Shown here one piece after another: positions 10,897-22,961 of a DNA stretch of 63,317 bases. Where the stretch lies: the NCBI GenBank assembly GCA_946803715.1, contig CAMPET010000020.1:408887-472203 (forward strand), given 5' to 3'. Each line of letters starts with the position of its first letter. Position 1 is the stretch's first letter. This DNA comes from Beroe ovata. Its lineage: Eukaryota > Ctenophora > Nuda > Beroida > Beroidae. The notes beneath the pieces were generated by a model that was not told where the DNA came from, searched no databases, and saw only the letters and a program-made list of their open reading frames with translations. Made by a program: the position numbers and the translations under genes.

Positions 10897-13800
10897 ATGG
10901 AGTACTTTAGATTAAATCTTCATTATAACAGATCTAGGATGTTGGCTGCTCGCTCACAACAAGTTGCTGGGCTCTCCACTCTGCCAGCGATCTTCCATAG
11001 GATTGTTGGTAGGTTTAAACTAGATGAAGAGTATAAAAGCCATGTTAACCTAGAGTTGGAGGAGAAGTATGAGGTACCACTCAGTGGATTACTTCAACGC
11101 TCCAATTTGACAAATATGGAAATGAATGCAGCAAAGGAAGGGCTTGTAACTCAACAGTACAAGGAACACTTGCCATACAATGGCACCCGTGCAGCTGAGG
11201 TAACTAGAATGTGTTCATTCGATAGACTCAGAATCAATATACATTCATGCAATACCTGAAAGGTGCTAGGATTTTGGTTGTATGATGCAGCCAAAATTCT
11301 TTCATCTGTCAGTTTTCAAGTTTGTTCTTGGCTTGTAACTTCATTACAATTCATCTGATGGAAATATCATCAACACAGGCTGTTGGTACACGTCTATCTA
11401 ATGGAGTGTCCACAGTAGCCGTGGATTCTTCATCACCCATTGTGCACCTCGGTGTGTACCTAGGGGTTGGAAAAAGACAAGAAACAAGAGAAACTGCAGG
11501 AATTTTGAATGTTGTGAAGAATGCTTGGTAAATTAGATCTCAATAATCAATTGTTTGACGTGGTTTCATTTAGAGGCTTCTAGATTCGGTCTGGACTGTA
11601 CCAAATGCAAATTCTAATGCAGCTCCCTTTTCTCCTACAGGCTGGGAAGCACAACCAGACGGACTTACATTGGTGGACACAGAGAGCCACTCCAATGTGG
11701 TGCAAATGTGGAGCTCAACATTGGAAGAGAAATGATCTCCGTCACAGCTGCATGCCCCAGGGACAAAGCAGACTTGTAAGTTACCAAATATCTATCATTC
11801 ATTGAGATTTCTTTGCTTGTCTGGGAAGTTTCTGCACATATGGTGAATGACCCTGCTCTGTGCCCTCTCATATTTATTTCTTATTACTTGCCATTCCCAG
11901 AGTGTTGGATCACATGACTCAAAACATAATATGCCCGGAGTTCTTCAACCATGAGCTTCTCCGAGCAAAGGACTTGGCACATTCTCAAGCTGTGACTGCT
12001 CTTTCTGACCCAGCTATTCTGCTCATGGAGGAAGCACATCGGGTAAGAGTTGACAGTACAATGTGTTTACTCAATCACTATCTGATTGGTGAAAATGAAT
12101 GAGGGTTCGGAATTTGCGGATTTACCCTTGAGGTTTAATAAACCTTCAACTGAACTGCAGTTGGCATATCGGGGAACTGGCCTAGGCCGATCCCTCTACT
12201 ACAACAAATCAAACTGTGGAACGATTACAAGGGATTCAGTATTGGACTTTGTAGCTGCCAACTTCAAAGATTCTAACAACATCTCTGTAGTTGGTGTTGG
12301 TGAGTTTTGTTACATCAACCATTGTCTACATTTCCACACAACAACAATCATCACAACACTATAATGTCCGCAGTGCTGTATGTCTTATTACACCTCCCAG
12401 GCATGGACTCTGAAACAATGTCAGAGCTGGCCGATGAATATCTCTGGTCTCTGGAGGGAGGATCCTCCTCCCCCATGCCCTCTGTCTGGACGGGTCTGAG
12501 GGAGTCTCACATCGAGGGTGCTGGTTCCAACACGCAGGCTCTCTATCTGTGTGAGGGAGCTGTAGCCGGGTCACGTGACCAGCTCGTTATGGACGTGCTC
12601 AAACACATGCTTGGGGGAGGTTAGTCTAATGATGTCTGATTTCTCGCGCCACGTGCTATATTTACTGTAGTACATGAGACACGTGTCTCTGAAAATGGTT
12701 GTTATTTGTGGGCACTCCAGGTCCCGGTGCAGTGTATAAGGGAGTCAACCGTGGCAAGCTGGTGTCAGCAGCAGCACCCTACACCTCACAACCATTCTCT
12801 GTGGACTGCATCTCTCACAGCTACTCTGATAGTGGACTCTGGGGACTCAGCGTGTCTGCTGATGGGCAGGAGGTAAGCATTCATAACAGTACTTATATTT
12901 CGTCTGATATCGTTTTCTCTTGATACTACGTTTCTTGACCTTTTCTCTCCGCAACGACTTTTTCTTGATATCTCTTTCTCTTGACACCATCTCGGAGATG
13001 CCCTCTCCTCTTGACATCATCTCCCCTGATACCACTTTCTCTCATCAACAATTATTGTTGACATCGGTTTCTCTCGACACAACTGTGTTCAGACAACACT
13101 TTCTCTCCACACCATTTTTCCTAGTTGCCGGTTTTCCTTGGTTTCATTTTCTCTCGACATCAATGATCGTTGAAAGCACCACTTTCTGTGGGACTTATCA
13201 GAGAGACCTCACTGATACCACTGTATAACTCTGATGTAGGATTCCGTTGACACCAGTTTGCAGTACGTAATTACAGGCCTCTGTGACGAATGAGTCTCTC
13301 ATTCGTCATAATCTACTGACACCATTGCGTAACTCTGACGTAGGAATGCGGTGCGTCATGACAGGTCTCTGTTACGAGTGGGGTACTCGTTCGTCATCAC
13401 TTGTTGACACCACTGCACGAATCTGTCGCTGGGGGTTCTTGACACCACTTTCTTCTCTTGACTTCATCATTTTCTTCGACGCTGCTTTCTTTTGACACCA
13501 ACCCTTTCCGCCCATTCTATTTTCATCACTTTTCTTGCTTTCTCCCAATTTCACAGCCTCTAAATACCTCAATGCCACAGATTGGGGATGTTCTGAAGAC
13601 GTCTGTTGGAGTAGTGAGAGGTCTGGTGGATTCAACTGCTGAAGAGGTCACAGCTGCTAAGAACAAGCTGAAACTTCACATCATATCCGAGGTGAGATTG
13701 TCATGGTGTCAATTTGTGATCATTGTGTCAATTTGTCAGTGTCCTGTCCTTCCATCTCACTCAGTGATTTTTATCCCGATCTCTATTTCAGCGTGAGACA

Positions 13801-13998
13801 AAGTCTGGTATCATGAACAGCACAGCGGTTGAAAGTATTCTGCTTAACGGCCCCATTTCCACCACACAACTCTGTGACACTGTTGATTCCATTACAGCGG
13901 AAGAAGTTGTTGAAATGGCTAAGAAGATAAACACCTCTTCTCCAGTCCTTGTTTCGTATGGGAACGGCGAGCATATGCCACTGCAGCGAGAGCTTTAA
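10897..13998 (+). CDS. UQCRC2: Cytochrome b-c1 complex subunit 2-like (complex III core 2)
   Basis: Mitochondrial inner-membrane core protein of respiratory complex III, a non-catalytic relative of the mitochondrial processing peptidase. Nine exons keep phase: 10897-11199, 11379-11527, 11641-11775, 11901-12042, 12161-12299, 12401-12619, 12721-12872, 13557-13691, 13792-13998; 526 codons (512 from the second ATG at 10939, which gives the more basic start MLAARSQQVAG). The zinc motif HxxEH is missing at the expected place, as in core 2. Family blocks: TRLSNGVSTVAVDSSSP near the N-terminus, QPFSVDCISHSYSDSGLWG, EVTAAKNKLKLHIISE, and the terminal LVSYGNGEHMPLQREL. It is longer at the N-terminus than the roughly 450-residue vertebrate protein. 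The seventh intron (684 bp) is unusual, see its own entry. Confidence 0.87.
12900..13520 (+). repeat. Degenerate TTCTCTTGACACCA-type repeat in UQCRC2 intron 7
   Basis: The intron is built from many variants of a pyrimidine-rich phrase (TTTCTCT followed by TGACA or CGACA and CC). At about 13205-13400 there is a ~90-bp tandem unit of the form AACTCTGA.GTAGGA..., ...GTCATCA...TTGACACCA, seen about twice. It reads as simple-sequence drift, not coding sequence. Confidence 0.7.
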
Positions 13999-16583
13999 AC
14001 CCCCCACAAACTAGGAACCTCATCAGCTATTGAATGATGATAATGCACATCTCCTGATTTCGATTGATTGTAAATTATTTGTAAAAACTCGAGTCTCGAT
14101 TACCCCATGCATCTTATAAATCCGAAGTCGAACATCGGCGAAGGTTGTTTCATGACTTTAGCTGCTAGTGTTATGAATTTGTTGAAATAATATCTCTGCC
14201 CAAAGTTATCGTTTCCCTGTCTCACAGTCACACTCAGCTTTTATTTGATCAATTGCTAAGATTCACTTTGCGGAATTGCAAGCATTATGGCACGGTCACA
14301 ATTTGGACGCAGAGTTAGTGGAACTATAGGAACGCGCGTGACATTTGTTTGTGTGTTGTTTACGCGCACGCGTGTTTTAAATTGTGTATACGTGGAAAAT
14401 CAGCAGCCAGGTTACTACGCACGTACGGGGTCTGTGTGGCCACGTTTGTAAATTGGCTGACGAGTTTTGGAAACGGAGCCAATCAATTCGGATTCGGTTA
14501 AAACTTAATCTATTTGCAAGATGGAGATAGATACTGGAGTTCTGGACAAGCATACTGCTAAGTGCTCACAGCTCATCACTCCCCATTGACCATGGTGGTA
14601 TGAAAAGTGAAAACTTTGTCGATCGATGATAGACCCTGTCGAGAATTTCGTTGCGCGCGCGCGCAAACTTATTCGCGGCTTGCATCAGCGGTCTAGCATC
14701 GCCAGACAATGAAAACTCAAGACTGATGCGCGCATCATCGCGATGGAGGGTTTCTATTCCAGATCGGAACCTAATACGCAGAGCCAATTATCTGGTTATC
14801 ACTGAACGTGAACTTTTTCGTATAATTTCTCCGTAAATACACGTATGTATTGCAATTACAGGCACCAGTAGCTTGTAGACAGATCGTAATTATGGTTTAC
14901 ATATAAGAGTTTTTTCCGTCTCGGGCCGGATCCATCACTCGATGTTTGGTTTACTACTCACACACTGCGATTCATAATCAGGGAATTCCTCATATGTCAG
15001 GTTGAGCAAAACTCATTAGTGTACAGATATATCTTGTGGTATGTATGGTGATTGGTATGTGATAAGTTGTCGTTGGAATTAACGAGGCACACACACACAT
15101 ACGCGTGATCCATGCAACCACACATCCATATTATGCTGAAGAGGTCACGCATGTATTATTGGCATAGTAAGAGCAGTTAACATTGTTTTTCGTGCAGGGC
15201 GCTGCTATAGACGCTGAAGGTATGTTTATCCAGACATGTGCGATACAGGCAAGAGATGGTGTCCTTGCTCAATGCCCACTCAAACTTAGGTTGTAGAGGG
15301 ACGCGAGTCATTGTAAATTGCTACCGTTTTGCTTATGAAGTAGTTTGGTTCAGTTATCAAAGCTACTTTTGACAATCTTGTAATTACCAAAATGATATGT
15401 AACAAAATTTCATACATCCAATAAACCCTTTAACTTAAAATTCTAAATAAACATGAAATCTAAACTTGAATTGCGTCAAAATGAAGACCACGATTAATTT
15501 GGTTGACAACTTCATACACTCATACAGCCTTATCATCGCCTTGGTGATCCTTTCTTGTATGAAACGTTTCGAGTCCGTATCCCAACATCCAAATCATAAT
15601 TGAAGATCATAATTGAAAAGAAGGAAGTGTAAATAACAGAAGAATCTAACTCAACGTCAGTATAAATAGTTTAAACATAAAGTACGATAATATATTGCTC
15701 ATAAACGTGGCTGTAAATAGCAAATTGTTTCGGCGGCCAAGCACAATGCCATGCATATTATGAACATAACCAGATGTTCATGATAATAAGTTATTTGCAA
15801 TGATCTAGAGAGACCACTAATTGTCATCGCTCTAATGATAATCTGAGAACGCCTTTCATATACCTACTCCGTATTTTCACTTACAAAGAGGTGAAAATTC
15901 CTAAAGACCGTGGCTAAATCTTTTCTCAACATTTACACATGTGAAAGTCGAATATAGTGGATACCAATTAAAGTTAACAAAAAACTCCCGAATATAGAAT
16001 AGGCTATATTCATTCTCATATCGGCTGGACATATTGGCTGATGAGTTGAAACAATCGAATTTCGTTCGACAACTATTCTGTAGCTCAGAATCCATCGCAT
16101 ACATGATAATGGTTGCACCTGCTATTTGTTCTCGTCTCGAATCTCGCTATACCGGCCGATGGTTGTCAGATATGGAATAGAGATCCCATATTTCAATTCG
16201 ATACCACAGATCATGAATAGTTATCATGACGAAGACTCCGCCCATCTCCATATCACCACCATCTCAACCCCTGGATGATGATTTATAGGCTGGCCCCGCT
16301 TTGTGTTCTCTGTATTGTCTACAGAGCCGATATCGCCATGAATAATGGGTTATTATATCGTGTGCCTACTACTCGTACAATAAGGATTGATTAAAATACT
16401 GCATACTGAGCGCTCCTTCGATAAGCTTGAATTAATTCCTATACCAAGTTCCAACACGAGTTTTTCTTTGTTTTCTGCCTGATCTGATATGTATTCACAC
16501 TGCTTCATACCTACCGAGAGTACCTGGTTCATACTGGTTTTAACTGGTGTCCATCTTAACACGAAACTCCCAGTTGCATCAAA
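13999..16583. other. Intergenic region between UQCRC2 and the EF-hand gene
   Basis: AT-rich sequence with a CGCG-rich repeat module at about 14620-14740. A short reading frame starts at 14521 (MEIDTGVLDKHTAKCSQ) and a 22-nt splice-site-flanked segment lies at 15199-15220, but neither connects to a recognisable gene. I see nothing else to annotate. Confidence 0.55.
14620..14740. repeat. CGCG-rich repeat module (inverted relative to 43290-43545)
   Basis: CTGTCGAGAATTTCGTTGCG followed by a long CGCG run and then GCTTGCATCAGCGGTCTAGC with ATCGCCAGAC. The same two blocks appear in the opposite orientation at 43340-43380 and 43500-43545, and the first at 9926-9968. Not a known named element to me. 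Confidence 0.75.
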
Positions 16584-17120
16584 ATGGAGGATATTGATAA
16601 CATATCGCCAGAAAAGCTAGAGGAGCTGAAGGAATGTTTTACCACGATAGATGTCGACAAAAGCGGCTCCATATCCATAACCGAGTTTTACTTCGCTCTG
16701 GGGAAAATGAATCTCTACGTTCCAATGGAAGAAGTGCGGGCGTTGATCTGTCAACATGACACTGACGGAGGCCTCACACTCGACTTCCTGGAGTTCATCA
16801 AACTGATAGCCATGCTCGACCCCAAAGTCAGCCAGGAAATCGAAATTAACAAAGCATTCAAGCTGTTTGATAAGGACGGCGACGGCTTCATAACTCGAGG
16901 AGAGCTGGAGGACGCTCTGAGCCACTTTGGGGTGGACGCCACTGAGGATGATGTGGAGAGGTTGTTCGCGGTGACCGATCATGACAAGGACGGCTCAATC
17001 AGTCAGACAGAGTTCTGGAACTTATTGTACGACCCCAATGAAAATCTCAACAATGAGTATGCCGATCCACCTGGCATCTCTCTCCCTGAACCCAAGCGAT
17101 CGCGGTTCGGATGGAGGTAG
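16584..17120 (+). CDS. Calmodulin/troponin C-like four-EF-hand protein, intronless
   Basis: A 178-residue single-exon calcium sensor. EF loops are at residues 23-34 (DVDKSGSISITE), 59-70 (DTDGGLTLDFLE), 96-107 (DKDGDGFITRGE) and 132-143 (DHDKDGSISQTE); all have acidic positions 1, 3 and 12, so four calcium sites are plausible, though loop 2 has G at 5 and L at 8 and may be weaker. A 35-residue C-terminal tail rich in P, R and K follows, absent from true calmodulin. The lack of introns among intron-rich neighbours hints at retroposition. A 96-base 3' fragment of the same gene is repeated at 20452-20547 as part of the duplicated block. The exact paralogue cannot be named. Confidence 0.88.
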   Translation: MEDIDNISPEKLEELKECFTTIDVDKSGSISITEFYFALGKMNLYVPMEEVRALICQHDTDGGLTLDFLEFIKLIAMLDPKVSQEIEINKAFKLFDKDGDGFITRGELEDALSHFGVDATEDDVERLFAVTDHDKDGSISQTEFWNLLYDPNENLNNEYADPPGISLPEPKRSRFGWR

Positions 17121-17994
17121 ATGCGAGACAGCCGGCACATACTGGCTGGTGTAAGGAACTAGAAAGTTAGGATAGGTCTCAGAGTACTCAGCATGCAACT
17201 TCAATGCGTCGTGTCCAACATCAGGTTAATATACTTCTAGATGATTAGTGCAATAAGTGGATCGATCTGAGCTATCACTCTGTAGCTATGATTTTGACGG
17301 TTAACTTATGACAGAAATACCATCAGCCGTCATATCTGGACTTTAAGACATGATAGATATATTTCTGATGTTATCTCCGATATTGCAATATTGCATCTCG
17401 GCCATGACCTAGAATGAAATCCTGGTCAGTGGGCCAATTGTTGTCTCAGTTAGAAACGTCTCGTTTAATTGCTAATGTAAATAAGCGAAAATATAAATGA
17501 AATAAGTGAAATATTATCAGCGGTAAATCTTCATCAATATATGATTTCTATCAATAATCATGATTAAATAAGAGGTGATGTAATGCTATACAATGCATAA
17601 AATGATGTAAAATGTAAACTATGCATATATGCATGATCTATTTAGCTAGCTGACGCGCGCAGTGCGCAAAATAATATTTGCAATAGAGAATGTTTTGGCG
17701 TCTTCCACGAATTGCTAAAATTACGAACTAGAACTTCTGTCACAAACTATGTCGTATCACATGTGAAGCAGGATTTCCCAATCTCGAATAACCATTAACC
17801 CTATCCCGTCAAGATTAAATGAATCTTATCTTGAGAAAAGATCATAAAGTAAACGGATAGGGACCTTATTGATAAACTTTTTCGCTTTTTCAGCGCTTAA
17901 ACCGCATTGAAATACAAACAGTAAATGAATTTCCATGAAAACAAGATACATCTCCATCATAGAATATAGTGGAATCCCAGCGAATAAATCTGTA
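17121..17994. other. Sequence between the EF-hand gene and the zinc-finger gene (copy A)
   Basis: The convergent 3' ends of the two genes share this AT-rich stretch. It should hold both 3' untranslated regions. A 62-codon open frame on the minus strand (17826-18014) overlaps the zinc-finger stop and is conserved only because the copy B block is nearly identical. No other feature seen. Confidence 0.6.
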
Positions 17995-19212
17995 TCACGA
18001 ATTAAGCACAACATTATGCTGCTTCTTGGATTTCCTCTCTTCCAATTTCGGGGATACTGAACTCTCTTTCCTCTTCGTTGCTAGCATCGTTGGGCACGAC
18101 TTCGTCGAATACTTGACCTCAATTCTCGAGGAGGTTCTCACATAGTCACTCTGCTCAACGTCTACATCCGGGATATAGTCCCCCTCAAAATGCCATTCCT
18201 CCGATTCCTCCTTCAGGAATTTGGTCCTCATCCCTCTGTTCATAGCGTAAGTCCGTACCCTTGTAGTCTGTCCATTGCTCAGAAGTGGACTAGTCTCATG
18301 AACATCCAAGATATGATAGGCGTACTTTCTGTGATCAACGAATTGTACCTCTGGACACAGCGGACATGTGAACGTGTTGGACGCTTTCTTCTTTGTGTGG
18401 CCATGGTGCTGCTTCCAAACATGTCGGAATGTCTCCTTCATTATGCAGAACCGAGTGTTACACAGCGGACACATGTGTGACAGTGAGTTGAAGTTGATTT
18501 CGTGCTTCTTCAATTGCTGGTGAGATTTCAACTTCCGATTACATTTATCACAGACAATGTCCTCTGTCTTGGGTGGTGGACCACTTTTGACCCTGCATTC
18601 AATCACATGTTTCGTATACATTTGTTGAGAGGTGAATGATTCATCGCAAATCTCACACTTTTTCGTTGCTTGAGTATGATGATTGAGAATGTGGTCTTGG
18701 AGAGCCAATTTGGTGGGGAACTTCAGAACACAATAAGTACAACCATGGCAAGTATGCTTGGAATTCGCTTCTATCTTCTTCCCACATTTACACACCTTAA
18801 CGGTACCACCATCAAAGCCATGAGCGGTATTGTAGTGCTTCACTAGAATCCAATTCTGGGTGAAGGTCTTCCCGCACAGATCACAAATGAACATGGTCGG
18901 AATTGCAGGGCTGGGGTGGGGCTCAGTTGGGAAGTGTGTGTCCATCAAGTTATCCACAATGTTTCCCGGCTGTGGCTTCTTCTCCACTATATTCTCATTC
19001 CAACGTGTATTTACCGCTGCTTCTTCTAGTAACCCGATAAAAGAAGTGTCAGAGATCTCGGCCGACTCGTTGTATGTGCTTGTGTCGAGCGGGAAACATG
19101 ACGTTTCCTCAGATTGTGTGGTGATGTCTGGAGGAGATTGATCAGCCGTTGTAGATGAGAGCTCCGCAGCTTGGATGAGGTCATTGAATATGTCATCATC
19201 TAGCTGATACAT
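17995..19212 (-). CDS. C2H2 zinc-finger protein, 405 aa (copy A)
   Basis: Single-exon nuclear-type protein. Residues 1-105 are acidic and Ser/Thr-rich. From about 108 on there are several C2H2 fingers: FICDLCGKTFTQ with paired histidines at 126 and 131, an irregular CKCGKK..TCHGCTYCVLKF finger, KKCEICDESFTS, IVCDKCNRKLKSH, HMCPLCNTRFC and FTCPLCPEVQF. A basic tail ends the protein (KRKESS, ERKSKKQ). Linkers are irregular, unlike KRAB-type arrays, so this is a divergent DNA- or RNA-binding zinc-finger protein of unknown target. Copy B at 21422-22639 differs at only six residues. Confidence 0.85.
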   Translation of the reverse strand: MYQLDDDIFNDLIQAAELSSTTADQSPPDITTQSEETSCFPLDTSTYNESAEISDTSFIGLLEEAAVNTRWNENIVEKKPQPGNIVDNLMDTHFPTEPHPSPAIPTMFICDLCGKTFTQNWILVKHYNTAHGFDGGTVKVCKCGKKIEANSKHTCHGCTYCVLKFPTKLALQDHILNHHTQATKKCEICDESFTSQQMYTKHVIECRVKSGPPPKTEDIVCDKCNRKLKSHQQLKKHEINFNSLSHMCPLCNTRFCIMKETFRHVWKQHHGHTKKKASNTFTCPLCPEVQFVDHRKYAYHILDVHETSPLLSNGQTTRVRTYAMNRGMRTKFLKEESEEWHFEGDYIPDVDVEQSDYVRTSSRIEVKYSTKSCPTMLATKRKESSVSPKLEERKSKKQHNVVLNS

Positions 19213-19534
19213 GTTCTTTTGCTAGAAAAATGGGAGGGTTTCGAAACATTGCGTACAATATTACAATGAATTATCAATAAATCTAGAAATAGACGTATTT
19301 CCCACAGTAACTACTCAATGGTCATTGGTCATTGATAACCCACCAATAATCAGAACTACAATAACCGTTACTATCAAAATGACTTCTACATTCTCTTCAA
19401 CTCATGAATCAAATTGCACAACCACTGACTGCACCAATCAAATATAGAAAAATCTGAATCATGAAAATAGAACCATCAGTAATCTCTTATCACGGAATCA
19501 ATTATATGCACCTATAATTTCCAATTAATAAGCT

Positions 19535-20106
19535 CTACTGTTCCTTCTCCTTGGTATCAGGGATCACTACATTCCAGTAAAGAAGGAATTGCAGCACGAT
19601 CACAGTGTTGAGGGTCGCCACAGACACCACATTGATCAGGATAAGGGTGTCATCCACTTCCTGGATCACAGTAAACAGGCGGGCTAAACATCCCAACATA
19701 TTCATAAGGGAGGTCAAGAAGGAGAGCTGGCCTGTGTGACCGTTCATGAAATTACACTTGATCTGTATCACCTGTGAGTTTTTTTAATTTCAGAGAGAAA
19801 ATTCATACGTTAAACAAATCATATTGAATGGTATAGGATCTACTGTGGAGTGTGAGTGGCTACTACCTTGCTGAGCGCCATGAGAGGAATGGCACTGGTG
19901 AGGCAAACAGCGAGGATGTTTTGTGGCAGAGTGGTGAGTAGAAGAGAGAGCCCAGGTATCAGAATCGGGGTGAGGAGACACAGGAGAGATTGCTCCGTGT
20001 AGTAGAAGTACTGCACCACTAGGATAACCAACTGAACTAGTATGAAGAAGTTCTCACCCCATGTGCTGAACGGGAAGGAGAGGGCGAAGTTGTAGCTCAC
20101 ATTCGA
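19535..20106 (-). pseudogene. MPDU1: MPDU1 exons 2-3, duplicated partial copy (haplotype A)
   Basis: Exons at 19867-20106 and 19535-19771 match exons 2 and 3 of the complete MPDU1 gene (23294-23533 and 22962-23198) at the 3427-base offset. There is no exon 1 before the N at 20451. Both exons are open and splice sites are intact, so this is probably the other allele cut off by the assembly join, not a decayed gene. If the duplication were real this would be a 5'-truncated copy. Confidence 0.85.
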
Positions 20107-20450
20107 CTGAGGGAGTAATAACGCGTTAGTTACAGCGACTAGTTACTGTGGAGAGAGGAATAACGCGTTACCTATATATTAGTGTTCAAGTCCGAGGCTC
20201 GGAAAACTCTCCAGTTTAAAAGTGCTTGAAAGGGGATAAGTTCTAAACTTATCAACACTACTTATCACAATCAAATTTGAGCCTGACGATGTTGTTGAAC
20301 GACAAAATTGATCGTAATTAAAAAGCGCGCATTTCATTTGTAATATAAACTAGAGTATAAACAGAGTCAGAAGAGAATTTACTAACTATCTCTCATCGTA
20401 ACTAATGCGGCTCTTATCGTCCAATCCATGAACTATTTAACTGGAATAAC

Positions 20451-20451
20451 N
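20451..20451. other. Single-N contig join
   Basis: The base left of this N ends the sequence CTGGAATAAC, which also occurs at 23803-23812 and there continues into unique sequence. The base to its right begins TTGTACGACC, which also occurs at 17025. So the N separates two overlapping contig ends. Confidence 0.9.
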
Positions 20452-20547
20452 TTGTACGACCCCAATGAAAATCTCAACAATGAGTATGCCGATCCACCTG
20501 GCATCTCTCTCCCTGAACCCAAGCGATCGCGGTTCGGATGGAGGTAG
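20452..20547 (+). pseudogene. 3' fragment of the EF-hand gene (copy B)
   Basis: Identical to the last 96 bases of the EF-hand coding sequence including the stop. The 5' part is missing because the contig begins here. It is not an independent gene. Confidence 0.9.
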
Positions 20548-21421
20548 ATGCGAGACAGCCGGCACATACTGGCTGGTGTAAGGAACTAGAAAGTTAGGAT
20601 AGGTCTCAGAGTACTCAGCATGCAACTTCAATGCGTCGTGTCCAACATCAGGTTAATATACTTCTAGATGATTAGTGCAATAAGTGGATCGATCTGAGCT
20701 ATCACTCTGTAGCTATGATTTTGACGGTTAACTTATGACAGAAATACCATCAGCCGTCATATCTGGACTTTAAGACATGATAGATATATTTCTGATGTTA
20801 TCTCCGATATTGCAATATTGCATCTCGGCCATGACCTAGAATGAAATCCTGGTCAGTGGGCCAATTGTTGTCTCAGTTAGAAACGTCTCGTTTAATTGCT
20901 AATGTAAATAAGCGAAAATATAAATGAAATAAGTGAAATATTATCAGCGGTAAATCTTCATCAATATATGATTTCTATCAATAATCATGATTAAATAAGA
21001 GGTGATGTAATGCTATACAATGCATAAAATGATGTAAAATGTAAACTATGCATATATGCATGATCTATTTAGCTAGCTGACGCGCGCAGTGCGCAAAATA
21101 ATATTTGCAATAGAGAATGTTTTGGCGTCTTCCACGAATTGCTAAAATTACGAACTAGAACTTCTGTCACAAACTATGTCGTATCACATGTGAAGCAGGA
21201 TTTCCCAATCTCGAATAACCATTAACCCTATCCCGTCAAGATTAAATGAATCTTATCTTGAGAAAAGATCATAAAGTAAACGGATAGGGACCTTATTGAT
21301 AAACTTTTTCGCTTTTTCAGCGCTTAAACCGCATTGAAATACAAACAGTAAATGAATTTCCATGAAAACAAGATACATCTCCATCATAGAATATAGTGGA
21401 ATCCCAGCGAATAAATCTGTA

Positions 21422-22639
21422 TCACGAATTAAGCACAACATTATGCTGCTTCTTGGATTTCCTCTCTTCCAATTTCGGGGATACTGAACTCTCTTTCCTC
21501 TTCGTTGCTAGCATCGTTGGGCACGACTTCGTCGAATACTTGACCTCAATTCTCGAGGAGGTTCTCACATAGTCACTCTGCTCAACGTCTACATCCGGGA
21601 TATAATCGCCCTCAAAATGCCATTCCTCCGATTCCTCCTTCAGGAATTTGGTCCTCATCCCTCTGTTCATAGCGTAAGTCCGTACCCTTGTAGTCTGTCC
21701 ATTGCTCAGTAGGGGGCTAGTTTCATGAACATCCAAGATATGATAGGCATACTTTCTGTGATCAACGAATTGTACCTCTGGGCACAGCGGACATGTAAAC
21801 GTGTTGGACGCTTTCTTCTTTGTGTGGCCATGGTGCTGCTTCCAAACATGTCGGAATGTCTCCTTCATTATGCAGAACCGAGTGTTACACAGCGGACACA
21901 TGTGTGACAGTGAGTTGAAGTTGATTTCGTGCTTCTTCAATTGCTGGTGAGATTTCAACTTCCGATTACATTTATCACAGACAATGTCCTCTGTCTTGGG
22001 TGGTGGACCACTTTTGACCCTGCATTCAATCACATGTTTCGTATACATTTGTTGAGAGGTGAATGATTCATCGCAAATCTCACACTTTTTCGTAGCTTGA
22101 GTATGATGATTGAGAATGTGGTCTTGGAGAGCCAATTTGGTGGGGAACTTCAAAACACAATAAGTACAACTATGGCAAGTATGCTTGGAATTCGCTTCTA
22201 TCTTCTTCCCACATTTACACACCTTAACGGTACCACCATCAAAGCCATGAGCGGTATTGTAGTGCTTCACTAGAATCCAATTCTGGGTGAAGGTCTTCCC
22301 GCACAGATCACAAATGAACATGGTCGGAATTGCAGGGCTGGGGTGGGGCTCAGTTGGGAAGTGTGTGTCCATCAAGTTATCCACAATGTTTCCCGGCTGT
22401 GGCTTCTTCTCCTCTATATTCTCATTCCCACGTGTATATACCGCTGCTTCTTCTAGTAACCCGATAAAGGAAGTATCAGAGATCTCGGCCGACTCATTGT
22501 ACGTGGTTGTGTCAAGAGGGAAACATGACGTTTCCTCAGATTGTGTGGTGTTGTCTGGAGGGGATTGATCAGCCGTTGTAGATGAGAGCTCCGCAGCTTG
22601 GATGAGGTCATTGAATATGTCATCATCTAGCTGATACAT
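21422..22639 (-). CDS. C2H2 zinc-finger protein, 405 aa (copy B)
   Basis: Same product as 17995-19212. Differences from copy A are I30N, S45T, N68Y, W71G, V76E and G157S; five of the six fall in the first 80 residues, outside the fingers, which is what relaxed allelic variation would give. All zinc ligands are kept. Probably the second allele of one locus. Confidence 0.85.
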   Translation of the reverse strand: MYQLDDDIFNDLIQAAELSSTTADQSPPDNTTQSEETSCFPLDTTTYNESAEISDTSFIGLLEEAAVYTRGNENIEEKKPQPGNIVDNLMDTHFPTEPHPSPAIPTMFICDLCGKTFTQNWILVKHYNTAHGFDGGTVKVCKCGKKIEANSKHTCHSCTYCVLKFPTKLALQDHILNHHTQATKKCEICDESFTSQQMYTKHVIECRVKSGPPPKTEDIVCDKCNRKLKSHQQLKKHEINFNSLSHMCPLCNTRFCIMKETFRHVWKQHHGHTKKKASNTFTCPLCPEVQFVDHRKYAYHILDVHETSPLLSNGQTTRVRTYAMNRGMRTKFLKEESEEWHFEGDYIPDVDVEQSDYVRTSSRIEVKYSTKSCPTMLATKRKESSVSPKLEERKSKKQHNVVLNS

Positions 22640-22961
22640 GTTCTTTTGCTAGAAAAATAGGAGGGTTTCGAAACATTGCGTACAATATTACAATGAATAA
22701 TCAATTAATCTAGAAACAGACGTATTTCGCACAGTAACTACTCAATGGTCATTGATAACCCATCAATTATTAGAACTACAATAACCGTTACTATCAAAAT
22801 GACTTCTACAATCTACATTCTCTTCAACTCATGATTCAAATTGCATAACCAGAGACTGCACCAATCAAATATAGAAAAATCTGAATCATGAAAACAGAAC
22901 CACCAGTCATCTCTTATCACGAAATCAATTATATGCACCTATAATTTGCAATTAATAAGCT

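Larger units (their letters stand above)
17025..20450. repeat. 3.4-kb duplicated block, copy A (probable haplotype A)
   Basis: Matches 20452-23812 almost base for base at an offset of 3427, with a few per cent substitutions and small indels. It runs from inside the EF-hand gene to the base before the N at 20451. See the finding on unmerged haplotypes. Confidence 0.95.

Noticed and set aside
14521-14580. Possible first exon beginning MEIDTGVLDKHTAKCSQ
   Set aside because: Stops after about 22 codons with no convincing donor in frame and no downstream exons.
15199-15220. 22-nt segment flanked by an AG acceptor and a GT donor
   Set aside because: Isolated; no neighbouring coding exon on the same strand to which it could be joined.
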